Assembly: GCF_004912135.1 (NCBI RefSeq)
Contig: NZ_STGU01000013.1
Location: 56,109 to 120,108, forward strand
From: Rhizobium rosettiformans W3
Lineage (GTDB): Bacteria; Pseudomonadota; Alphaproteobacteria; Rhizobiales; Rhizobiaceae
Length of the DNA: 64,000 bases
Reading direction: 5' to 3'
Within the stretch, counting starts at the first letter, position 1. The number at the start of each line of letters is the position of its first letter. The position numbers and the translations under genes were made by a program. A model generated the notes under the pieces. It had not been told where the DNA came from. It made no database searches and was given only the letters and a program-made list of their open reading frames with translations. This document shows positions 8,792-17,867 of the stretch, piece after piece.

Positions 8792-11700
8792 CAGACAATC
8801 ACTTTCTTACCCGCGCCGATCTCGGCCAACAGGGTCTTTTTCATCTCGTCGAGGTAGCAGGTCACATCGTCCTCATCTTCGAGATAGGTTTTCGCGAAGG
8901 GGACGGTGATCGACTGCGCCTTGATATATTGAGGCTTGGCCGGTGCCGGCTGCACATATGGCGCGGATGGAGCTTCAGCCACGCCACCGGAAGGTTCGGG
9001 CTGGGGCGCAGGCGTCGGAGCTGGTGCAGGTGTCAGTTCAGCAATGCGCGTCAGCGTGTCTGCCAGAAGATTGGAACGCACTTCAGTCACCAGATGGCGC
9101 AAGGCCGGGATCAGGCTCTGTGCGGCAAGGCCTGATTTCCGCGATACAAGCTCTTCGCGGATGCGCGCCTGCTGTTCGGGCGGCAGAGCGCCAAACTCCG
9201 AAGTCTGGGCGACTTTTTCAGCAACCTCGTCAATCGCTGTGATGACAGCGGTGCGCTCAGCCAGAACGGTTTGCTCGATACGCTCCTTCAGGGCGTAAAA
9301 ATCCGCTTTCAGTTCCTGAATTGCGGTGCCCTTGTAGCACTGCGGATCCTCAAGAACCTGACGCAGTTTGTCGGCGGCAGCACCTTCGGAATAGCCAAGG
9401 TTCTGATCCTGCTTGGTCAGGAAAGAGCGCACTTCATCGCAGATGGCTTTTTGCGGCCCGCGCATGAAGCTGCGGACTTTGTCGAAGACATCCTCTTTTG
9501 CATCAAGAAGCTGGTCTTCCTGCCCGATCGGGCCGGTGATGAACCAGGTCGCCGACTGGTCGCGCATCCCATCCAGCATGGTGCGCAGGGGATCGAGGGC
9601 GGCGGCAAAGGGATAGGCTGCAATGGCGCGACTCTCCTGCTCGACATCGCCGAGCAGCTTGCGCAGTTGCGTCTGCCACTCCGCACCCAGACTGCGCGCG
9701 TCATTGCCAGAGGCTGGAAGATCGAACAGTTCCTGAAACAGTTCGCGGGATTTGCGGATCTGGGTAGCAGTGAACTCGATCTGCGGGGAAAGCAGAATAT
9801 TGCCAAGGGCATGACTGTTGCGCAGCCCCTGCACCAGCGCATCCCCTTCCAGCAAAGCACTGTCGGCCCGAGCCTCAAGCTTGCCGCGCGCGACAAGGCT
9901 CGCGGTCAGGCAGAGAACCGCGATGGCGGGCCAGCCATAAGGTTTTGCTCCGAACTTCTCGACCAAAGCTTTGACCGAGACCCGCGTCCCAAGGCGCATC
10001 TGAGCCTGAGCATGATTCAGCACGTCCTGCTCGGCTTCGGTCAGACCGCTGCCTTCGCCGCCGAAAAGCCCGCCATCGACGCGTCCGGCTCGCCCAAGAT
10101 CTGCTTCGGTGTAAGTGGCGCCGCGCAGGACAGGCAGGCTGGTATAGACCTTGTCCACCAAGACCTGGAAACCTTTGACCAGCCGATCCTGTGGATCTTC
10201 GCCGCCGATCTCCAGCTCGGCACCGCGCACGAAGAGTCGAGCATCCGCGATCAGGCCGCGCAGCCGCTGCACCAGTTCCTTTTCGCGCCGCGTATTCTGG
10301 TCACGCTTCTCCGCAATGATACGATCACGACCGGGTTGGGCGTCGCCGCTGGTGACCTGACGCGCAAATTTTACGGTCTGGAGCCAGAGGACGAGATCGC
10401 GCGTAAAACGCACATCACGCCCGAGTAGGACAATCATCTCATCGCTTGCCATGCTGTTCGAACGAACCACATCCGGTGCGTCGGAATCGTCGCTGAACGG
10501 CGAGATGATATTGACGGAAAGCTCATGTTCCCGGTTCAGGCTGTGGCCGTCAAGCTTGCGGGTGAAAGCGTAATCGACGCCCGTGCCGACATGCTTGATC
10601 TTGCCGTGACGGAGGATCGCGCCGAACGCCAGTTCATCGAGCTGCCGTTCTATCTCGGCGGGATCGACGGCGATTGCCTTGATCTCGGCCTCGACGTCCT
10701 TTTCCTCATTGGTGAGGAATTCATAGACCTCACCGTTGCGCTGAATCAGCGTCTGGCGTTCTAGAAGCGACAAAGCCTCTTCAATATTGCGACGCTGCTC
10801 CGTCTGGTCCGCCTCGAACCGGGACAGCAGGAGGATCGATATGTTGCGGGCAGTCGGTTTGAATTCCTTGACGTATTTGACAAGGAACAACACCTTCAGC
10901 ACCCGCACGGCAAAATCATCGCCAAGGTTCTTTTCAGCCAGTTGGATTGACTGCTGAACCGATGATTTCAGGGCGGTGCGAATCCCCTCAAACATCAGGT
11001 CAAAGGTCGCCAGCCCCCCAACCGGCGTGTCGGCCAGCTTTTTGGCCACCTCCTGAAACACCCCCAGCATAGAGCGTTCGCCGACCGAGCTGTGCTTACC
11101 CTCAAACGCGTTATGCTGCGAGAGGCCCATGATCGCGCGCTGGAACAGGTCATACTGGTAGTTCGGGAACGGGTAGCTCGCGACGAACTGGTCTTTTCCG
11201 GAGAAGTTCCTGAACTTGAAAGAATTATCGCCGAAATCGAACAAAGTGCGCAGGTTATTTTCCTCAGCATCATAAAGATTGCCAAGGGTGATCTGACCAG
11301 CCTCGGTCTTGGCCAGCAGACGGCGCTGGATAACTTCGGCCACATCCTGAGAGTTCAGCGGCATCCGGTTGGCAAAGCGCGCCTGGATTTTCGAGAAGTC
11401 ATTTTCTTGCTGCGCCGTCAGATCCCCGATGACCGAACCCATGTCCTGCTGGGCGGTGACGACAATCCAGGCCTGCCCCTTGCACTTCGTGTTCAGGCTT
11501 TCGGCAATGGTTTGCAGGTTCGTCATGAGCTTGACGTTGTCGGCGATATACTGCCCCACCTCATCGACGAAGAAATTCAGCCGGAACCTCGGCCCCTGCG
11601 CATCGATCCACGACTTCACCATATTGGCGAAATCCTCGATCGAAACCTTCGTATCCTTACGATACTGGCCAAGAATATCCTTGACCTCATCGCCCGTGAC

Positions 11701-12330
11701 CTCGGCAAAGGCGGCGGCAATGTGCTTACCTTCCATCAGAGCCTGTTCGCGTCCGCGCTCCCAAGGCTTTCCGGAAGATTGCGCAAAGGCAGCCTTGAAG
11801 GCATCGAGCTTGCCGCGACTGTCCAGATCACGCTCGAACTGCGCGATATGCGGGAGCTTGCCATAGTAGCCGCACATCTCGTCAAAGACCTTCTGGAAGA
11901 CGGCGAGAAGCGCATCGACATCCGCCTTCGAGATCACATCCGCCTTCTGGTCGATATTGAACAAGACCGACCGGGATGGAATCGACACTGCCTTGCGCAA
12001 AGCGCCCGCCAGCATCGGGTTGCCCGCAAGCTTCCGCTCAAAGATTTCGACGGCACGCTGCCCTTCGACCTCGTCATTCTCCAGCAGAAGGGCGAGCATC
12101 TTCAGCAGGTGAGACTTACCTGACCCGAAGAAGCCAGAAATCCACACGCCGTTCGCGGTATCATAATTGTTGTAGGCGTCGAGGAATTGCTCCAGCCGAG
12201 CGCCGATCTCATTGGTGATGACATATTCATCGAGCTCGGTCAGGAGGCTGGCCTTGTCGTCAGCCTTGATCACTCCATCGATCGAACGGTCGACCGGCTT
12301 GGCAAAGATATCACGCAGAAAAGTAGCCAT
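8791..12330 (-). CDS. brxC: BrxC, large P-loop ATPase of type 1 BREX
   Basis: BrxC is a large ATPase (DUF499-related, PglY-like) required for both methylation and defence in type 1 BREX. This copy has 1179 aa, the usual size. The Walker A loop GFFGSGKSHLL is near residue 66 and an acidic strand LNFFVDEVGQYI near residue 245 fits Walker B. A Pro/Ala/Glu-rich linker (PAPAPTPAPQPEPS) near residue 1120 precedes a short C-terminal tail. The gene sits three bases after brxB and its stop overlaps the pglX start, so the genes are co-translated. Function of the C-terminal half is not visible from sequence. Confidence 0.95.
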   Translation of the reverse strand: MATFLRDIFAKPVDRSIDGVIKADDKASLLTELDEYVITNEIGARLEQFLDAYNNYDTANGVWISGFFGSGKSHLLKMLALLLENDEVEGQRAVEIFERKLAGNPMLAGALRKAVSIPSRSVLFNIDQKADVISKADVDALLAVFQKVFDEMCGYYGKLPHIAQFERDLDSRGKLDAFKAAFAQSSGKPWERGREQALMEGKHIAAAFAEVTGDEVKDILGQYRKDTKVSIEDFANMVKSWIDAQGPRFRLNFFVDEVGQYIADNVKLMTNLQTIAESLNTKCKGQAWIVVTAQQDMGSVIGDLTAQQENDFSKIQARFANRMPLNSQDVAEVIQRRLLAKTEAGQITLGNLYDAEENNLRTLFDFGDNSFKFRNFSGKDQFVASYPFPNYQYDLFQRAIMGLSQHNAFEGKHSSVGERSMLGVFQEVAKKLADTPVGGLATFDLMFEGIRTALKSSVQQSIQLAEKNLGDDFAVRVLKVLFLVKYVKEFKPTARNISILLLSRFEADQTEQRRNIEEALSLLERQTLIQRNGEVYEFLTNEEKDVEAEIKAIAVDPAEIERQLDELAFGAILRHGKIKHVGTGVDYAFTRKLDGHSLNREHELSVNIISPFSDDSDAPDVVRSNSMASDEMIVLLGRDVRFTRDLVLWLQTVKFARQVTSGDAQPGRDRIIAEKRDQNTRREKELVQRLRGLIADARLFVRGAELEIGGEDPQDRLVKGFQVLVDKVYTSLPVLRGATYTEADLGRAGRVDGGLFGGEGSGLTEAEQDVLNHAQAQMRLGTRVSVKALVEKFGAKPYGWPAIAVLCLTASLVARGKLEARADSALLEGDALVQGLRNSHALGNILLSPQIEFTATQIRKSRELFQELFDLPASGNDARSLGAEWQTQLRKLLGDVEQESRAIAAYPFAAALDPLRTMLDGMRDQSATWFITGPIGQEDQLLDAKEDVFDKVRSFMRGPQKAICDEVRSFLTKQDQNLGYSEGAAADKLRQVLEDPQCYKGTAIQELKADFYALKERIEQTVLAERTAVITAIDEVAEKVAQTSEFGALPPEQQARIREELVSRKSGLAAQSLIPALRHLVTEVRSNLLADTLTRIAELTPAPAPTPAPQPEPSGGVAEAPSAPYVQPAPAKPQYIKAQSITVPFAKTYLEDEDDVTCYLDEMKKTLLAEIGAGKKVIV

Positions 12331-12333
12331 CGG

Positions 12334-12939
12334 TCAGACCTCGTAATTCATGATATTGAACGCGCGGTAGTATTTGTCGTCATGCAGCAAGCCGAACAAT
12401 TCCAGCGATGCTCCTGTCGCCAGCGCGTGCGTGTATTTTCCCGGAAAGAACATGACCGTCGGGCGATCTTTCGCGGTGCTTTGCAGGTTGTTGAGTACGT
12501 TGTGCGACCGTAGGTAGGGGTAAACCTCGCCTACGCCTGACAGGAAGATCACGTCGTGCGGGACTTCTTCGATGTGCCGCGCAATCTCTGGAATGAGGTG
12601 TGCCTGCGGGTCCAGAACCCCCTGCAACAGTTCCTTGAGCTCCGCCTTTTCCGTTTCGGCTTCAACCTCAAGGATCTGCTCGAAGATACCCCGGTCTTCG
12701 AGGATCCTGATCGAAAGATCATAGAGATCAATATCAAGTACGCGCACACCAGCGTGGCTCAGCCGGGCGATCAGATCCTCGCGATCCTCGCCCAGGCTCA
12801 GTCCGTCTTCGGCATCAAAAGCGCAGATAAAAAAGGGAACCTCGTTTCCCAGCCCTTGCTTTTGCAAGAACCGATCGCTGGAAACTACCCTGAATAGGTG
12901 CTCGGCGCGGGCGCGCCGATCAGTTTTCGTGCCCACCAT
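12334..12939 (-). CDS. brxB: BrxB, DUF1788 protein of BREX
   Basis: A 201-aa protein of the DUF1788 family, a core component of type 1 BREX whose biochemical role is not settled. It matches the family in size and position, between brxA and brxC. Conserved stretches such as VIFLSGVGEVYPYLRSH and the C-terminal part with FFPGKY are seen; no enzyme motif is apparent. Its ATG overlaps the brxA stop by one base (TAATG), showing tight coupling. Confidence 0.93.
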   Translation of the reverse strand: MVGTKTDRRARAEHLFRVVSSDRFLQKQGLGNEVPFFICAFDAEDGLSLGEDREDLIARLSHAGVRVLDIDLYDLSIRILEDRGIFEQILEVEAETEKAELKELLQGVLDPQAHLIPEIARHIEEVPHDVIFLSGVGEVYPYLRSHNVLNNLQSTAKDRPTVMFFPGKYTHALATGASLELFGLLHDDKYYRAFNIMNYEV

Positions 12940-13541
12940 TACCCCCCATTTCCGGGAAAGACCTGCAAGTCCGCCGGATTACTCTCCTCAATCAGCCGCT
13001 TCATGCGCCCCGATAACCAAATCGGCTGAATTCTACCCTCGACGCTTATCAAACCAACTTCACGTAGTATCCGAAACAAGACCTGACGCAATTTTGCGCA
13101 GGTTGAAGCTGAAAGAGCGGCGAGGCCGGGATCGCTTTCAGCCTTCTCCGCGAGAAAGCGGTCAAAAACCTCATGGCCCAGGTCGAGCCGCCATGATTGG
13201 TAGCGTTCGCTGATCACCTCGACTGCGAATTCGTGGACAAAACGATAGGTCCGGCAGACCGCCAGCCACATCATCGCCTGCTGCTCGGCGCGGTCAGCCT
13301 CTACCGACAGGTAATGACGTTCGGCATCAGAGAGATGGCCTATCCGGTCGTACACTTCACGAAGCGCGCGGGTTTGCGAGGCCAGTTTGGGTAAGGATGA
13401 CGCGCCCTGGGCCAGCAAACGCTCACGAGCAGATGCCCAGTTCTCACCGGGTTGATAAGCTTGAGCAATCACGATGCTCTCATTGAGCATCAGCCCGCCC
13501 ACGCCAAAGGACATCCGATATTTCGCTGCGGCCACCATCAT
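12939..13541 (-). CDS. brxA: BrxA, DUF1819 DNA-binding protein of BREX
   Basis: A 200-aa DUF1819 protein, the first core gene after the regulator. BrxA of E. coli binds DNA and resembles the NusB/antitermination fold; its role in the BREX cycle is unclear. The sequence starts MMVAAAKYRMSFGVGGLML, typical of the family, and is helical throughout with a C-terminal part that looks like a winged helix (LRQVLFRILREVGLIS). The start overlaps the stop of the upstream WYL regulator by four bases (ATGA). Confidence 0.93.
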   Translation of the reverse strand: MMVAAAKYRMSFGVGGLMLNESIVIAQAYQPGENWASARERLLAQGASSLPKLASQTRALREVYDRIGHLSDAERHYLSVEADRAEQQAMMWLAVCRTYRFVHEFAVEVISERYQSWRLDLGHEVFDRFLAEKAESDPGLAALSASTCAKLRQVLFRILREVGLISVEGRIQPIWLSGRMKRLIEESNPADLQVFPGNGG

Positions 13542-14440
13542 TTAGGTACCGCCCCGCTTGCTGTGTCAGCCTCATCGAACTCATGCTGTGCACGCTCAAG
13601 GGCGGCGGCAACCTCGTCTTCGTCAGCCGCAACGATATGCTGGGTCCGGGGATCACGCAGCCTAGCCCCATCAAGGAGTCCTAGCCGCTTGAGCACATAG
13701 AACAGCATGGCGTAGCGAACTGTCAGCACAGCGCGCCCGTCCGCCATGTTGTAATCCTTTGCGACCACCGCCTGCTGACCGACCGACAGATCAGGATGCG
13801 GCACAAGGGTGATATCGAAGGTTTCCTGCCACAGCCGGTCCTGTGCCGCAGCAGCACCTGGCTCGCCGAACTCGCCGAATCCAAGGACACGCGAGAGCAG
13901 GAAATCCTTGAAGCGCTCCGTTTCATGGCACCAGGCCCGCACATGCCAGCGCAGACCATCAAAGCCGAAGGCATGCGGGGTAATACGCCGCCATGCCGGA
14001 TCGGGCCGATCGCGGTTCATGGATTGGTAGTGAAGGTCCAGCGACCTTTCCTCCCGCACTGCCGCCAGAACTGAACGCAGAACTTCGGTATCGACCTTAC
14101 GGCGCAAAGTCAGAGCGATATCCATGTCAGGCGGGGCAGCGAGCCAGTTCGCCCCCGCGTCGGCGAAACCTTCCGCCATCGATCGAAGCCGCATGAGATA
14201 GGCGTCCGGGTCCGGATCTAGAAACACCGGCTGAAATTCCGGGCCGGCTACGTAGCGGCGAGCGCTTTTGTCATAGACCGCATTCTGCGGCGCACGCTCC
14301 TGATAATGGGTCAAGTCCTTTGACGCCTGCGGAACGGAGACGCCAAACGTATCGATCAGGTCAGAGCGATTAACACCCCCCTCCCAGAACAGGCGGAATT
14401 CGATGAACTCCAACCGCCTCTCGACACCCCATTTCAGCAT
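13538..14440 (-). CDS. brxR: BrxR-like WYL-domain transcriptional regulator
   Basis: A regulator of about 300 aa built as an N-terminal winged helix (RLEFIEFRLFWEGGVNRSDL), a central WYL-type domain and a C-terminal extension, the layout of BrxR, which represses BREX operons by binding an inverted repeat in its own promoter. A longer frame reaches 14485, but the ATG at 14440 (MLKWGVERRLEF) is preferred because the extra residues include hydrophobic junk translated from the promoter. The gene leads the BREX operon and overlaps brxA. The WYL core here reads GLRWHVRAW rather than the eponymous Trp-Tyr-Leu. A candidate operator lies 40-57 bases upstream. Confidence 0.9.
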   Translation of the reverse strand: MLKWGVERRLEFIEFRLFWEGGVNRSDLIDTFGVSVPQASKDLTHYQERAPQNAVYDKSARRYVAGPEFQPVFLDPDPDAYLMRLRSMAEGFADAGANWLAAPPDMDIALTLRRKVDTEVLRSVLAAVREERSLDLHYQSMNRDRPDPAWRRITPHAFGFDGLRWHVRAWCHETERFKDFLLSRVLGFGEFGEPGAAAAQDRLWQETFDITLVPHPDLSVGQQAVVAKDYNMADGRAVLTVRYAMLFYVLKRLGLLDGARLRDPRTQHIVAADEDEVAAALERAQHEFDEADTASGAVPK

Positions 14441-14479
14441 TGCTCGTCCCGCCGCACTTGAAAGGATAAAAAGTATATG

Positions 14480-14497
14480 GGACACCTTGCGATGTCC
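14480..14497. promoter_or_regulatory. Candidate BrxR operator (inverted repeat)
   Basis: The arms GGACA and TGTCC are separated by 8 bases, and the flanks extend the symmetry imperfectly (TATATG on one side, GTATAT on the other). It lies between the predicted -10 box and the brxR start, over the expected transcription start, where a repressor would block the BREX promoter. The link to BrxR is inferred from position. Confidence 0.55.
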
Positions 14498-14503
14498 GTA
14501 TAT

Positions 14504-14533
14504 TTTCTATTCTAACAAACCTCAAACTGTCAA
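14504..14533 (-). promoter_or_regulatory. Sigma70-like promoter of the BREX operon
   Basis: On the minus strand a perfect -35 box TTGACA (14528-14533) is followed after 18 bases by TAGAAA (14504-14509). Local DNA is AT-rich compared with the surroundings. It faces brxR and is the only good promoter seen for the seven BREX genes. Confidence 0.6.
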
Positions 14534-14706
14534 GCCCGAGCAAGGCCGGATGCGCACCGTGTCACCGTGCACAAACACGGCGGGGCAAAAACGCTATCGA
14601 AGTCGGTCAGCCTGGACTTGGGCAGGGCCACGACATCTTCGATGCCGACACGGTCGATGTCGATTGCAGCCAATGCTACGGCGTGATCGTACAGTGCCGT
14701 CAAACC
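14534..14706. other. Noncoding gap with possible decayed coding fragment
   Basis: Between the BREX promoter and the lysR stop the minus strand holds an open frame of about 55 codons following lysR in frame (after its TAG) that reads protein-like (TALYDHAVALAAIDIDRVG) but has no convincing start. It may be the tail of a decayed gene. No RNA gene or hairpin terminator was seen. Confidence 0.25.
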
Positions 14707-15678
14707 CTATTTTCGCCGGGCCAGCCCTGTCAGCGATCGTGCCAGGCTCAACAACCGCCGAGACGCCGGATTGTCGTTTTGCGCGGACCAGACCATGCTG
14801 AACGGCAGCACCTCATCCGCAAGTTCCCGGTAGGTGATCCCTGGAAACTGGGCGACGGTTGTTGCTTCGCTCGTCAGAGTGAGGCCGCGACCGAGAGCGA
14901 CCAGCGATAGGATATTGTCGCGGCCGACCTGCTGAGACTGAATATCGAGATGGCGGCCGAGACCGGCAAGGTGAGCAACCAAATAGTCGTGGATCTCCTG
15001 ACCCGGCGCAACGTCACTCACAATGAACCGCTCGGAGACCAAATCGCCCCATCCAAGTTCCGGCTTGCCCGTCAAAGGGTGGTTATCGGGCAGCACCACG
15101 AAAACCTTCTCGCACCATAAATGCTCTGCCTCACAGCCATCCCATGCCGCGGTTCCCGTGATGAATGCGACGTCCAGACAAAGTTTCCGGACAGCCGCGA
15201 TGTGCTCGGGCGGATTGCCGTCAATAAGGTCGACCTGCACGTTCGGGTGGCGCGTGCCGAAGGCACGCAACAGATCGAACAGAAATCCTGACGCAAGGGA
15301 CGAAAATATCCCGACCTTGATCAGCCCTTGCTCCGCCCGGCCAACCGCCGCCACCTTGGTCACCCCAATGTCGATCTGGCGAAGAGCATGGCGAGCGTTG
15401 CGCAGGAATTCCCGCCCGGCAACGGTCAACCGCACCCCGCCAGCATGGCGCATGAAAAGCGACGCCCCGAGTTCATCTTCGAGATCACGGATTCGTCGGC
15501 TGATGGAGGATTCCTGCACAGAAAGCGCGGCAGCAGCCTTGCGAAAACTCCCATAATCGACGGCGGCCACAAAATATCGCAACTGGTTCAGCCGGACCGC
15601 AGATGTGCCGGGTCTCCCCTCAACGACTTTTGTGAGGCTATCATCAGGCGAGGTCTGATTGTTCCCGATCACAGCCAT
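14707..15678 (-). CDS. LysR-family transcriptional regulator
   Basis: A 323-aa LysR regulator. After an unusual hydrophilic N-terminal extension of about 28 residues comes the winged helix-turn-helix (LNQLRYFVAAVDYGSFRKAA, then SVQESSISRRIRDLEDELG), followed by a two-lobed effector-binding domain starting near residue 120 (GLIKVGIFSSLASGFLFDLL). It is transcribed away from the tetR-type gene at 15886. No metabolic gene lies beside it, so the target and ligand are unknown; it is probably cargo inserted between BREX and the conjugation module rather than a BREX gene. Confidence 0.85.
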   Translation of the reverse strand: MAVIGNNQTSPDDSLTKVVEGRPGTSAVRLNQLRYFVAAVDYGSFRKAAAALSVQESSISRRIRDLEDELGASLFMRHAGGVRLTVAGREFLRNARHALRQIDIGVTKVAAVGRAEQGLIKVGIFSSLASGFLFDLLRAFGTRHPNVQVDLIDGNPPEHIAAVRKLCLDVAFITGTAAWDGCEAEHLWCEKVFVVLPDNHPLTGKPELGWGDLVSERFIVSDVAPGQEIHDYLVAHLAGLGRHLDIQSQQVGRDNILSLVALGRGLTLTSEATTVAQFPGITYRELADEVLPFSMVWSAQNDNPASRRLLSLARSLTGLARRK

Positions 15679-15779
15679 GGTGCATCATCCGAAACAGCGT
15701 TCGGTTTCTGACGGGCACCCCGCCATCATCAACGCGAAAATCGATCTGTGTGCGTTCATCGGCTCTCCGCACATCCTCA

Positions 15780-15798
15780 AACTAAACGACGTTCAGTT
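15780..15798. promoter_or_regulatory. TetR-type operator, site 1
   Basis: A 19-bp near-palindrome with arms AACTAAACG and CGTTCAGTT around a central A (one mismatch). Its half-site recurs at site 2. Location in the divergent lysR-tetR gap suggests binding by the adjacent TetR-type repressor. Confidence 0.6.
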
Positions 15799-15838
15799 AC
15801 CGAATGCTGCTTCTTGACTTCCGCCCCGTCAACGAAAA

Positions 15839-15857
15839 AAGTAAATGTCGTTTAGTT
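15839..15857. promoter_or_regulatory. TetR-type operator, site 2
   Basis: A second 19-bp imperfect palindrome, AAGTAAATG-T-CGTTTAGTT, sharing the CGTTTAGTT half-site with site 1; the two copies lie 59 bp apart in opposite orientation. It ends 28 bases before the tetR ATG, fitting autorepression. A TTGACT -35-like box at 15814-15819 lies between the two sites. Confidence 0.55.
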
Positions 15858-15885
15858 TTCACGACAAGTTGCAACAGGCATCCGC

Positions 15886-16515
15886 ATGGCCCGTCCTCGG
15901 AAAGAGCAAGAACTTGATATTGCTCGTCGCGCGATCGACGAAACGATCCGGCTGCTGTCAGAACGTGGCGACCTCGACGTACCGCTGACTGCGGTCGCGC
16001 ACGCCATCGGTTGCACAGCGCCAGCGCTTTACGGCCATTTCCGCAACAAAAGCGCCTTGTTGCGCGCCGTTCGGGACGAAGGTTTCAACCAGCTCTACAG
16101 AGAAAAGCTGGCCGTCTTCCAGCAGATGCGCGGCAATCCATTCGGCTATTTGCGTGATGGCAGCTATGCCTATGTCCGCTTTGCCCTCGAAAACCCCACG
16201 CTGTACCGACTGATGTTCACACCGCCGCCACGGCTCGGAGCCAGCGATGATCCATGGTCGGGCGAAGCTGGAAGACAGATACTAAATCTATTGCTGACGG
16301 GACTTCGCTGCTCTCAGGACCAAGGCTTTTTGCCCGGCATGGATCTGAGCCGTTACAGCTTCATGTTCTGGTCAACGGTACACGGCGCGGTGAGCCTCAC
16401 CCTTCAGAACCGGGAAATGGATCAGACCACCAAATGGGATGCGACACGAAAGGCCGTCGATACGTTGATGGAAATCATCGCCGCGACGCGCCATGACTCG
16501 CTCGGCACCTCATGA
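15886..16515 (+). CDS. TetR/AcrR-family regulator (WHG-type C-terminal domain)
   Basis: A 209-aa TetR-family repressor. The N-terminal helix-turn-helix is clear (LTAVAHAIGCTAPALYGHFRNKSALL, residues about 34-60). The ligand-binding half contains YVRFALENPTLYRLMF, typical of the WHG subgroup. Two operator-like palindromes precede it. Its last six bases overlap the convergent DUF2274 gene, leaving no room for a terminator. The regulated genes are not obvious; besides itself, the divergent lysR is a candidate. Confidence 0.87.
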   Translation: MARPRKEQELDIARRAIDETIRLLSERGDLDVPLTAVAHAIGCTAPALYGHFRNKSALLRAVRDEGFNQLYREKLAVFQQMRGNPFGYLRDGSYAYVRFALENPTLYRLMFTPPPRLGASDDPWSGEAGRQILNLLLTGLRCSQDQGFLPGMDLSRYSFMFWSTVHGAVSLTLQNREMDQTTKWDATRKAVDTLMEIIAATRHDSLGTS

Positions 16516-16731
16516 GCGAGACCTTCGGGCGCTGGCAAAGCCCCGATCTGTCGCAATGAACCGCTCCAGCATCGGCACAATCAGCCTGACAGGATCGGCA
16601 GCGGGCTGGCCGGTTTCGCGAGCCAGCACTTCGGCATAGGCGACAAGATCGCGGTGCAGCGGCCCCGGCAGTTCCACCGTCACCTTCACGGGCTTGTCTT
16701 CGATGAGGGGGCCGAGTTTCAGCTTCGTCAT
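16510..16731 (-). CDS. DUF2274 protein at the end of the trb operon
   Basis: A 73-aa protein (MTKLKLGPLIEDKPVKVTVE) of the DUF2274 family that regularly follows trbI in alphaproteobacterial conjugation operons. The sequence resembles a ribbon-helix-helix followed by helices (LHRDLVAYAEVLARETG), so DNA binding is possible but unproven. The ATG at 16731 lies two bases before the trbI stop at 16734. The 155-aa frame that contains it extends into trbI in another frame and is not the real gene. Confidence 0.8.
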   Translation of the reverse strand: MTKLKLGPLIEDKPVKVTVELPGPLHRDLVAYAEVLARETGQPAADPVRLIVPMLERFIATDRGFASARRSRS

Positions 16732-16733
16732 GG

Positions 16734-17867
16734 TCAGTTCCTGTAAGGTTCGAGTACGAGATCGCGGGTAACGATGACCCTGACCGGGTAGCCCGGCCGG
16801 ATCGTCAGGGTCGGCGCGACCTGCAACTGGCGCTGGACGATCTGCTGCCCGGCCTGATTGATGGTATCCTGCGCTCCGTCGCGGATGGCACGGATCAGAC
16901 GATCCTCGTCGTCGGCCGCCAGTTCCGTGCCGATGCCGAGCAACGTGGACAGCCCCGCCGCCTTCATCAGATCCCACCAGTGATAGTCAACGCCATCTTC
17001 CAGCCCGGCATAGCCGGAAGCGTCCGCACCGGGCTGGCGCTCCAGCACGATGGAGCGGCCGTTGGGCAGAATCAGGCGGTTCCAGACCAGCAGCACGCGG
17101 CGCTGACCGAACTGCACACCGGCGTCATACTGACCGATGATGCGCGTTCCCTGCGGGATCAGGAGCAGGCTGCCGGTCGGGCTGTCATAGACATTTTCCG
17201 TGACCTGCGCGGTGATCTGGCCGGGAAGGTCCGAGCGGATGCCGGTAATCATCGCCGCCGGGATTACGGCCCCTGCCTGAAGGATGTAGGGCGAGGCTGG
17301 CGCCATGATCCGATCCATGGCAACGGTCTGCCGTTCCACCGGCCCATTCAGAAATGCCGTGTGGCGGTCCTGTGTTGCGGGCTGGCCACCAAGGTCAAGG
17401 CCAGCAAGGCCCGGCATATTGGAGCCAGGCGTCGTCGCTGATCTCTGCCCCGACTGGAAGAACACGGTGCTAAGACGTGCGGCTTCTTCCTCGGCAAGCC
17501 GGCGCTCTTCGGCAGGATCGCGGGCAGGCGTCGCCATGGCGGGCGGCGTGACGGGCTGACCCCGGTTCTGGGCATCCAGGATCGGGCCACCGAGATCGCC
17601 CGGCAATGCCGGCCCCAGGACCGGCCCGGTATAATCCTTCGGCAGACCCGCCAGTCCATCTGCCGTGGCGCGGTTCTCGGTCGAATAGAGTTCTTCACCG
17701 TTTCCGCTCATATCGTGCGTCTGGAGCGCATAGATCAGCACCCCGCCGATGCCGAGGAGCGCAACAGCCCCGGCACCGGCCAGCATCTTGCGCGACAGGC
17801 GCGTGACGCGCGGCGGCTCGGCACGCAGACGCATCGGCGTTGGGTTGGTGGTAGCCTCTTCACTCAT
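16734..17867 (-). CDS. trbI: TrbI/VirB10-like T4SS protein
   Basis: VirB10 homologues span the envelope and link inner-membrane ATPases to the outer-membrane core of the type IV secretion system. The 377-aa protein has one N-terminal transmembrane helix (LAGAGAVALLGIGGVLIYAL, about residues 30-50), a Pro-rich periplasmic linker and a C-terminal beta-barrel domain (ILQAGAVIPAAMITGIRSDL onward) typical of the family. It overlaps trbG by four bases. Confidence 0.93.
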   Translation of the reverse strand: MSEEATTNPTPMRLRAEPPRVTRLSRKMLAGAGAVALLGIGGVLIYALQTHDMSGNGEELYSTENRATADGLAGLPKDYTGPVLGPALPGDLGGPILDAQNRGQPVTPPAMATPARDPAEERRLAEEEAARLSTVFFQSGQRSATTPGSNMPGLAGLDLGGQPATQDRHTAFLNGPVERQTVAMDRIMAPASPYILQAGAVIPAAMITGIRSDLPGQITAQVTENVYDSPTGSLLLIPQGTRIIGQYDAGVQFGQRRVLLVWNRLILPNGRSIVLERQPGADASGYAGLEDGVDYHWWDLMKAAGLSTLLGIGTELAADDEDRLIRAIRDGAQDTINQAGQQIVQRQLQVAPTLTIRPGYPVRVIVTRDLVLEPYRN

